From contig NC_063999.1 of the NCBI RefSeq assembly GCF_932276165.1, forward strand, positions 5,334,501 through 5,398,500: DNA of 64,000 bases, read 5' to 3'. The notes under the pieces were generated by a model. The model did no database searches. It saw only the letters and a program-made list of their open reading frames with translations, and had not been told where the DNA came from. The stretch is from Plutella xylostella. Its lineage: Eukaryota; Arthropoda; Insecta; Lepidoptera; Plutellidae. The position numbers were made by a program, and so were the translations under genes. Shown in pieces: positions 56,317 to 64,000 of this stretch. Numbering within the stretch: the first letter of the stretch is position 1; each line of letters opens with the position of its first letter.

Positions 56317-57755
56317 ACTTTAGATCGCAAACATTGTAACTCCACTTTTCTCGGCGAAAAGTACTCTTTGGTGTCAATAGAAACGTTTTTTGAATTCACA
56401 TGTTTTCCTCTTTATTCGAAAAAAAAAAACTGTATTCCGCATTTTACCATTTGTTTTCCTCTAAACCCCAAACCGTGATTTTTAAACAAGAAAACTTAGT
56501 AATTATACCCTTTATTCTCATATACAACGTGCGATGTAGGCGAACGTGAACGAAAACTATGCAATAAGCCTTTGTTTTTATTACTACTTTAGTAAATTAC
56601 AATAACATACTCAACAATGTTAATTTTTTTTTGCAATGTTATGTTGTTAAATTAAGATCTAATATTTTATTAACATGAAGTTACTTTCAACTTTTTTTTG
56701 CATCTATGCGTCGAATCACAGCATGACGGCTGCTGCAGCTTCCTGCTGTCCTGTCCTCCAACCAATCCCACCAGTACTGCAGGTTGCGTCGAATACGAGC
56801 CATTCTCTTCGACTTGACAAGACAGGTGCTCCCGGAAGGATCATAGATCGCACGGAACCCGTACCGTATAGAGGCAACGGACTCCTTTGCAACAGCCCCC
56901 CAGATTCGGAAGAAGCCCATGCACTGCATGGCGAGCACAGCTGCAGCAATTTTTTCGTAATGAATCATTGGGATGTCATCCCCGAAGGAGGCTCTCAGCC
57001 TACCTCACGACCTGTGTGACATTAGAAAAATGCACTGTGCTAACGCCGTTTGCGAGCTTGATTTGCAGGACCGCGTTGTATGCCAAGTTCCACAGCAGAG
57101 GGGTCCAAGACCTACCGCTGTGGAACTCCGCAACTGAACTTCTTCAGTGAAAACAAACCCTCTCTTTTCGCATCCTTAATGTACTTGTTAGACACGTATG
57201 ACCTCTGTCAATTTTCTGCAGATAAGAAGACAAGTGATGGTATACAAGAGCCGCCCTAAAGGTTCGCCCTCTAGGGGATAGAGTTGAACGCGGTTACTAT
57301 TTTTAAGCAAACAGCCAGCGCAACAACTCGCCCGTGGTTCTTATCCTGCTCCGACAGTGAACGAACGCAAAGTATTGTACCCACTATTCGAATCCGCATT
57401 TCGGATGCCAAACTGACTGTCCGAAAGGTCGAAACCGTACCACCACAGAGGTATGACTCGTTCGAAGAGCTTATCAGGCTCTTACAGCAATCAGATGTGT
57501 CGGTACACTGAAAGATAATCTACAGGCCTGCTTTATTTATTTAGGAGCACTAATGGCCTCCTTTCAGTCATTGAGTCACTGGCACTCAGGCTGCGGTTAA
57601 ACAGGAAGATAGACTGTCTAAACAAATCATTTTTAGGCTAGTTAAAAAAAACTTTAGGTGGGTAGTATGCCAACTAGAACTACAAATAAAACAGTATTTT
57701 TGTCTCCTCTAAAATTTGGTCACGAGGAGTTACGATGATTACGATCTAAGGTGAC
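56317..57755. mobile_element. TIR element B (1.44 kb) carrying the same LINE piece as element A
   Basis: The left end tcactttagatcgcaaacat and right end (gattacgatctaaggtgac) are diverged inverses and match element A's ends. The left arm shares 'ggtgtcaatagaaacgtttt', 'gatttttaaacaa', 'gcgatgtaggcgaacgtgaa' with A. The right arm shares 'ttttgtctcctctaaaattt'. The middle (about 56720-57640) aligns with A's reverse-transcriptase segment nearly end to end. Copy B is shorter because it lacks part of the thumb region and the (aatag)n insertion. No transposase. Confidence 0.78.
56700..57640 (-). pseudogene. R1-clade LINE reverse transcriptase fragment, broken, inside element B
   Basis: On the minus strand traces include SKRMARIRRNLQ (about 56790), RSMILPGAPV (about 56840) and, at about 57120-57020, the region matching VPQG...NGVSTV of the palm, followed upstream by the LSD.QFG-type area (about 57410). 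These are spread over different frames with many stops. The aligned segment in element A preserves other motifs, so neither copy is a working enzyme. Confidence 0.65.
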
Positions 57756-57770
57756 GCTGACGATATTTTA

Positions 57771-58030
57771 TACAAGGTATTGAAAAAAGGGTATAAAGCT
57801 TAGCCAAAAGTGGATTTAGGTGCCATTCTGATCCACTTTTTTTCTACAATTTTGAAAATTCACGTAACAAAACCTTTTACATAGAAACTTATTCGATCAC
57901 GTGACTTTTTACTATAGAGACCGAATTTATTTTTCGAGAATTTCCAAAACTTGGAGAACAAAAGTTGTTCAGAATAACCCCTGAGTCAAACCCTTTCGGC
58001 ACAGTATACCCTTTTTGCAACATCCTGTAT
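57771..58030. mobile_element. TIR-family copy (about 260 bp), both ends present
   Basis: Left: tacaaggtattgaaaaaagg then 'gtataaagcttagccaaaag'. Right: 'tttcggcacagtataccctt' then tttgcaacatcctgta. Interior 'tacatagaaacttattcgat' and 'cacgtgact' define the family shared with 18853, 35491, 48936 and 55577. Non-autonomous; superfamily not assigned. Confidence 0.75.
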
Positions 58031-60040
58031 AGGTAATATCAGGTTTATAAAAGACCTGGGCCTGTAGAGTGAGACTCGGCATGGGGAGTCATAATTTATA
58101 GATCTTTTAGGTTGCAGTGGCGAACGGGCACTGGTAGCCCTGCCCTTTTCTATAACTATAACTATAAGTAATTTTATGGCAATTTAAAAATGGTATAACA
58201 TTTATCTATTTGAAAAAATCATTAAAAATATACATTACCTATCACCCTAATTTAAAAAAAAAATTCAGCCCTTACTTTAAACTTATAACACCCCTCTATT
58301 TCCTTCAGGGGTTAAAAAACCTGTGTATTTAATATTTTCTTATGAGTTTTTTTTTTAAAACTAGGCTCTTACATAGTTGTACATAATATTATGCGGTATT
58401 TTATTCCACTTGTAACGCATAAAATTCATAGCTACAGTAAACATTTCATTTTTTTCATGGCGAGATACAGTCGCACTTAACCGCTTTTTTGCAAAGCTTG
58501 TTAAATAGATTTAAAAAATTATGTAAATTTTAGATCTTCAATTTTTAAAAATACTTACTTATTTTTAACAACCTGTAGTGTACAGACTGCCACATCTTAA
58601 AATATATATATTTTTAATTAACTACGGTTTTTGGTTTCAAATAAAACAAATTATGAACTTACTTTTCAACACCCTGTATATTGTGTAGCTTACCTACCAT
58701 ACACAACCGTTAAAATAAAATAAATTACCCCTCAGAATATAAACAGGCTCGCGCTTTGGCATACTGCATTGACCGTATAGTTCTTATTCGGAGAATCTAA
58801 TAAGTGTCATTATGTGCAATGTTTACCTTTATCTATGCATCTGTAACTCTATAGTAAAAAATGTAAACAAATCGAAAAGGCGAAATGTTTTCTAAGAATT
58901 TTCGGCTTTTCTGCATCTAAAATGATTAGAAAATTAACTTTCCATAGCAAATGCATATGTATTATAATACTTGTAGTCATAATTTGTTGATTTAATCAGT
59001 TTTTGTGAAATATTTGATAAAAAATAAAATGGCGTGGGTATCGCTCCTAACAGGCCGCCACCAGGGCGAAGACTGAAGAAATCTGAAATCTGTCACGGTG
59101 TCATCATTTTTAAACCGGAATTTATTAGTTTTTTGCAAAAAAAGTTGACTTCTGGTCCATTAAATCCAACTCTTTAAGGTAACTTTGTTAAGAATTTAAT
59201 TACCTACACATACATATAAGATTCCATGAAAATGGGCCCTCTGATTTCGAGGGTTTTTTCATAATAAGTCAAAAAATGGCAAAAGACATGGTGTGTTTGC
59301 AATTTTTTTTAACATACTTATTATAATCCTGCACCAATTTATAAGCAACTAACATGTTCAGTATACCCTCTGCTACAAAATATATTTTTATCAATGTGAT
59401 AGAAGCCACCGTTTTTCCAATCTAATCAAGTATATCAAGCCGACTTTAGCATTTTAGCTTTAGGGATCCCCTTAAGAAGAAAGGGTTAAATATATTTGAA
59501 AACAACTTATCCATAAACTTCTGTTTATTAGGGTACAATATTTCCGAGCCCTTATTTTATTAAGTATACTTTTTTTAATGTAGGTAGCTAGTAGTAAAGA
59601 TTAAGTAGTGTACATATTGTAGGTATATAATAGTTTATGATATCTATTATAATATATAAATAAAACATACATAATGAATAAAACTTTCATCCCACTCTTC
59701 CATACACAATATATTTTCTTGTAGGTGCTTAATATATTCGGGGGCAATCACAGAGTGAACATGTTGTAATAGGAATTCACTGTAGCGTTATGTTATCTTT
59801 TGTGACCCAACAAATTTAAATTGAACCTTCGAGATATGAATATAAGCCACTCCGTCAATTTGATTTGTTTGGTAATTTTCTCAGTTGATTGTTTTGTATA
59901 AAACATGTTTGTTATGACTCGTCACGTACCTACCTACCTATTCGTATTGTTTTATTTTATGACTTTTATGATGCATTATAAAGCTTATAAATTATAATTG
60001 AGTTTTCCTGTATAAAGCAGGATGCAAAGGACCTAGTGGG
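58031..60040. other. No gene recognised
   Basis: AT-rich. At 58664-58679 'ttttcaacaccctgtata' is a right end of the TIR family without its partner. 59030-59110 is GC-richer, possibly a repeat fragment. Confidence 0.4.
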
Positions 60041-60275
60041 AGTTTTTATCACTGCTCCGTTCGAGCAGAGAAAAGTGAAAGCTAAATTTACCGCTAGACG
60101 ACTACTCTCCCACGCCATACAATTTCAGATAAAGATAGAGAAACGTTTATTTGACACTCTTTCACCGGTCAGAAATTCAGGAGACAATATACCTAAGTAA
60201 CTAATACAAAACAAAGAGTACACTGAACTGAGTGAACTTTTCATTACATTTATTTTTCTCTGCTCGAAGCGTGTA
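60041..60275. repeat. Inverted repeat 'tcgagcagagaaaa'
   Basis: ttcgagcagagaaaa (60060-60074) and ttttctctgctcgaa (60254-60268) are inverses flanking AT-rich sequence; possibly the ends of a small element. Confidence 0.4.
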
Positions 60276-62970
60276 AAAGCTGCACTCAGCTTGCAGAGCC
60301 CCTCCCTACGAACAAGTCCGATTTGCAATTGTTCTGTTTTTAACAGCATTCAGAAAATCAGATATGATCACACACGCGGGATTGCCCGCACGCCTTCATA
60401 CAGATATTCATTCATGTAACGCATTGCAATATGCACGAGAGACGCAAGAAAATTACGAGCCATCCCGCGTGCTTGTAGAAATCCGCATGCTGTTAAAAAT
60501 AGCCACGGCCGTTGCTATAACAACTGACGGTGGTGCAGACAGAGTTACAGATATACGTACAGACACAAGTTCAATAGTTTAAAATGTACACTTGAATCAT
60601 TTTTATTAGAATTCTGCTGCCAAAGCAGTAAAAATGGCAATAAAATATCAAAATATTTTTCGCACTCAGCAGTTAAGCCACGTCATGAGATATTTCGCTT
60701 TAACATAAATAAAACTATTCTGGTTCGTTCTTCAACTGTTCTGGTCTAAATATAAAAAAAAATAGGCGGTCTACGCTACGCCATGTTGAAACTTAAATCT
60801 CATGAATACCACATTTACTTAATAGCAGGTCATTTTAGTACTTTCAAAAACAGATTTTTACTTTTCGTTTTTAATAACTGCCAGTAATCCTAGAGAATCC
60901 TAATATTGAAATGAGTTCTCAAGTGTTAATTTGATGCAGAACATTGAATACCAACGAAAATTCATCAAATAGTCCATTAATAATTTTCCATTTTCACTAA
61001 CTGTAAATCAAAGGGGTTAATAACATTAGGCCCTTTCTTTTCTAAGGCACTTCTGTCGGATAAAAGGGTTTGAAATTGAATTCGGTCTTCAACGAAGTTA
61101 TAGAAAAATATGTGACAATGACGTCTTGATTGGTGTAGAGTTTTTCAATACGTTTTATAATATATTTACAATAAGCTTCATTATATTTTAATATACCTAT
61201 ATGTGAAACCCTAAAAGTCTTGCAGTAACATTTTTCTTGATTTTTATACTTTAAAGTTATATTTTTAAGTATTCTTATTTCAAATCGCTACAATGCATTG
61301 TGTTCACAAAACAATGCCTTTCTATTTTCTCTCATAATAACCGAATTTTCGATAGACATGGTTTCTTTTTTTAGTTCTAAACCTGTTCTAGACACACCTA
61401 ATAAAAAAGCTGGTAAAAACTAATTTGTCTAAGGCCAAGGAGGCCGGCGATAATTCACGTGGCGTGCCACGGAACTTCTTACAGACACGTAAAGATTTCA
61501 CGAAACAAAACATTCATTGTGATAAATTTGTCTTTACAAATTACACCTGGAACTCTCTTTAACATTTTCTCGTTATCTCTAAACATAGTTAATTATGGGG
61601 TTTTTAAATCTATTTACCTAAAGTTTTAAACTATTAACTAAGCCATAATAATATTAATGATTAACACAGTCATATGGTTGGCATACTGTACTGTACTTAC
61701 CCCTCTTTTAAAAATACGCTATTACCGAAAAAAATTTAAAGGATTTGGCAGAACATTGTAATAATATGACAGTGCTAAACATACAGTTTAGACATAAATT
61801 AATCTTTCTTACGTAAATTGGCTACTTTTTTGAACCTGTATCGTAGACTTATTTAGGTATCTATTCAAATTTATGTTCTCAGGAGATTGCTTTCCAATTT
61901 AATGCTTCAGAAAAGCTGCTTTATGGCAAGTCATAATTATTTAAGGAAAAGTGCTTCAAAATCACGAAAATGAGTACGTCGTAAGCCGATTGACCTAATT
62001 TAAGCCAATAATTATAATTGCTTCCTACCTTGGTTGAAGTATTGAATATATATAATTTAAATATGGTTTAAGTACACTCATGGAATACGCATATTCTTGG
62101 GCAGAAAATAATCAAAATCGAATGACGAAGTACAAATTAAGCAATAAAAACTGATTTGAATTCAGGAATGTGTAATGCTTTTATTTTGTAACTTGAATTA
62201 CATTAAAAACGAAATAAAGATATCTACAGAGTAAAATAATAAAGATCATCTTCACGTTTTGTCTGAAAAAGTTTCACATTCAGCCGCCGCGGCGTCCTAA
62301 CATCAAACCTATTTATACACGATACTGTATAACACGAAGCCACAATTTCTTTTCTATTGTCAGTAACTGTAAACAAGAAAAAGTACTCTCACATAATATA
62401 TCGCACCTCGGAGCGAGTAATCCCCCGGCTTCTTCTGACAGTCGTTCGGTGCGATTTGTCAGCTCCAAACTCATTCTCTCTGTCTTAGCGAAACACATTC
62501 TCACTCCACATAATATATACCTACTGTATAATACCTAAAGATTCACATATCCCTTTAACACAAGTTGACACTCAAGTGAAATGAAAATCTCGCTTGTACA
62601 TATAAAAATGAATTCCTTTTTATGTGCTTTTATTCGCCGCATATTGTAGAACGTGTATGAAAAAGGAAAAAAAACAGTACGTATTAGTCTAAAAGTTTAT
62701 TCAAATTTCAAAAGGCGACTGCTAAAATATTCTGTGAAACTGAACTGCAATTCTGCCCTGAATAAACGAAACGAACGAAAGCACCTGTTTTTTAACTCAA
62801 TTCAAACATAAATTGTATAATGGAACGTATGCACACAATTTGGATATGATATCAAATGTAATTTGTCCTCTACGGAAGGTGCAAGTCAACAACACGCAGG
62901 GTCACGTAATGCAAACAGATGCACACTGATAACGCAAACCATTATCAATATAAAAACAGTTCTAATCAAA
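60276..62970. other. No gene recognised
   Basis: AT-rich upstream region of the receptor exon. The frames at 60364-60582 (+) and 62313-62504 (-) have no recognisable domain. Direct repeats cacataatata occur near 62391 and 62508. Nothing else seen. Confidence 0.4.
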
Positions 62971-63169
62971 GTCTTTTTTGTTTCAGAATGTTGCAACCGG
63001 AGGAAAAAAAGGTGGCTGCATGAACGATACGCAAATAGTTCTCGCTGAGGCTCCCGGTGTTTGCTCGGTGAAATCTTATCGTGCACTTGATAAGTTAAAA
63101 CACAAGCCCAGAGCAAACAGACGTTATCATGTTAGCAGAATTCTTGCAGACGCGAAGATACACCGCTAA
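62971..63169 (+). other. Possible 5' exon or spliced leader region upstream of the receptor exon
   Basis: A pyrimidine-rich run ending tttgtttcag (AG at 62985-62986) is the best-looking splice acceptor in this part of the window. After it comes a short open frame with ATG at about 63020 (MNDTQIVLAEAPG...) running to 63169. No signal peptide is visible and no convincing donor was found, so it could be a 5' UTR exon, a non-coding exon or chance. Its closeness to the receptor exon on the same strand is the only context. Confidence 0.2.
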
Positions 63170-63378
63170 GTCTGTCGCGCCGCGCCGGAGTGCCCTCTCG
63201 GATTCCACGCTCCAAACTTGAGCCCGCAGTAACTCATTAGAGGTGCCTAAATTACAACTAGTGACTCTCACAGTTGTATAATGTGACAGTGACAGTGTTA
63301 CGAAACAAATGAAGGTTGCGAAGTGATAGACGGGTGAAGAAGGGTTTAGGGTTGTCACAGACTCGTTAAATCGGCAAG
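63170..63378 (+). other. Sequence directly upstream of the receptor exon
   Basis: 63175-63235 is CpG-rich (ctgtcgcgccgcgccgg). It could be promoter or 5' UTR, but the exon that follows has no start codon in frame. Two AG candidates for an acceptor exist: 63359-63360 (gttgtcacag) and 63377-63378 (tcggcaag); only the second avoids the in-frame stop. Confidence 0.3.
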
Positions 63379-63595
63379 CTGGAGGACCTGGACACTTTGA
63401 AGAACGCAGAGAGCGTGTTCGAGAACACGAGCGCGAAGGCGGAGGAGTGCCTGGCGCGGCATGGCAACGCGTCGCTCGGGGCGCACTGCCCCGCCTACTA
63501 CGACGGGCTGCTGTGCTGGGAGCCCACGCCGTGGAACACGCTCGCCGTGCAGAAGTGCTTCAGCGTCTTCAATGGCGTCCAGTATGATGATACAC
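63379..63595 (+). CDS. Internal exon of a class B1 (secretin/CRF family) GPCR, likely diuretic hormone 44 receptor
   Basis: This exon encodes 72 residues plus one base of a split codon. It carries the pattern of the extracellular hormone-binding domain of class B1 receptors: Cys24 (AEECL), Cys37 (AHCPAYYDG), Cys46-Trp47 (LLCWEP), Cys60 (QKCFSVFNG), followed by NGVQYDDT. CRF-type receptors have the same order (C, then D-x-x-x-CW-P, then PC/CF and G-V-x-Y). Two N-glycosylation sequons, N16-T-S and N30-A-S, suit an ectodomain. The remaining two conserved cysteines would lie in the next exon, beyond the window. In insects this family includes DH44 receptors (Malpighian tubule secretion, Gs/cAMP) and the DH31/calcitonin-like receptors; FNGVQYDD fits DH44/CRF best. 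The donor GTGAGTTG starts at 63596. An in-frame stop at 63367-63369 and no in-frame ATG mean this is not a first coding exon; the acceptor is probably the AG at 63377-63378, though its pyrimidine tract is poor. GC content is far above the flanks. The family call is firm; the exact receptor is inference. Confidence 0.72.
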
Positions 63596-64000
63596 GTGAG
63601 TTGCTTTTGTTTTTTTAGTCACACATAAGGGTCTCAGCAGATATAAGCGTAACGTAAAATGATCTCCTTTCTTTCTTCTGTAAATCAAGTGTTCACGAGC
63701 TCGCGTTCTACTGGTTGACAGAAGAAAAATAGGCGATCTGTGTACGTTTTTACGCTTATATGAGCGGTATCCTTTATTTATACACTCACGAGCAATGAAA
63801 AAGTTCAAGTGACATATAGAACGGCAATGGCAGGTGGAACTATTTCGTTGCTCCCGAGTATAATTTAATTGTTTATCTTACTTTTTACGAACATACTTAT
63901 AAAGTATTTAAAGCTACCAGCTATCCGATGTAATTTTAATAACATTCTGTGTCTTGCGAATGAATAAGTCAAGGTGTGGAATTAGCCTTGTGGGTAGACT
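63596..64000 (+). other. Start of the intron after the receptor exon
   Basis: The sequence turns AT-rich directly after the GTGAGTTG donor. It contains a short Tc1-type MITE at 63783-63860 and no further exon before the window ends. Confidence 0.55.
63783..63860. mobile_element. Short Tc1-type MITE (about 78 bp)
   Basis: The left end reads cactcacgagcaatgaaa and the right end is its approximate inverse (ttcgttgctcccgagta). TA dinucleotides lie outside each end (63781-63782 and 63861-63862), as expected for Tc1/mariner insertions. The ends match the copies at 620, 31952 and 33801, and the left end of the Tc1-like element at 23139. It sits in the intron just downstream of the receptor exon. 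Confidence 0.65.

Noticed and set aside
56675..57511. Plus-strand ORFs of 75-114 codons
   Set aside because: They are antisense to the broken reverse-transcriptase segment in element B and show no domain.

Overview
This is an AT-rich animal nuclear sequence, almost certainly from a moth or butterfly (Lepidoptera). It contains no operons, no dense coding and no ribosome-binding-site-like starts. Its repeats are of kinds I know from lepidopteran genomes: tRNA-derived SINEs, the 'gctgttcccgcg...aaagtagcctatgtt' repeat, the 'ctgctggacataggcctc' LINE tail, the 'acccgactgc' repeat, the 'gggttccgtaccctg' repeat and snap-back MITEs beginning 'aaaccgacttcaaaaaacc'. The repeat families are named from memory and from internal comparison of copies, not from a database search. 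The species cannot be told from the window.

Only one host coding exon is well supported. It lies near the right edge (63379-63595, + strand), is GC-rich, ends in a GTGAGT donor and encodes part of the extracellular hormone-binding domain of a class B1 (secretin/CRF family) GPCR, most like an insect diuretic hormone 44 receptor. The other 63 kb would then be upstream intergenic or 5' intronic DNA of that gene.

The rest is a mobile-element landscape. 0-5 kb: a Tc1-type MITE, two tRNA-derived SINEs in opposite orientations, and a degraded third. 17-21 kb: a 123-bp near-perfect inverted repeat, a CpG-rich TIR element, a (TA)n tract and a palindromic MITE with TA ends. 23-24.5 kb: a decayed Tc1-like (DD34E) transposase. 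26.6-27.3 kb: a 697-bp hAT-like non-autonomous element with an exact 8-bp target duplication and a second snap-back element nested inside. 28-30 kb and 37.8 kb: lepidopteran retroposon-like repeats and more TIR elements. 32.8-35.3 kb: a full-length SINE, a short MITE, and a mariner (DD34D) with an intact 350-residue transposase inserted into a Tc1-type MITE. 40.9-41.8 kb: an RTE-type LINE 3' end and a SINE. 44.2-46.5 kb and 56.3-57.8 kb: two related TIR-bounded elements that both carry the same broken piece of an R1-type LINE reverse transcriptase. 46.8-47.1 kb: a SINE with a 13-bp target duplication. 48-50 kb: several TIR elements. 50.6-52.1 kb: a 5'-truncated LINE with an intact RNase H and CCHC tail and a (GATA)n end.

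The most unusual structure is the pair of TIR elements with captured LINE sequence. Because both copies share the same captured segment between the same ends, the composite appears to have been copied as a unit. The mariner-in-MITE and MITE-in-hAT nestings give a relative order of insertions. Two short membrane-protein-like ORFs (40.0 and 54.6 kb) and one possible secreted peptide with a frame break (29 kb, - strand) are listed with low confidence. GC-richer segments that could be conserved non-coding or promoter elements are flagged for comparison with other genomes.
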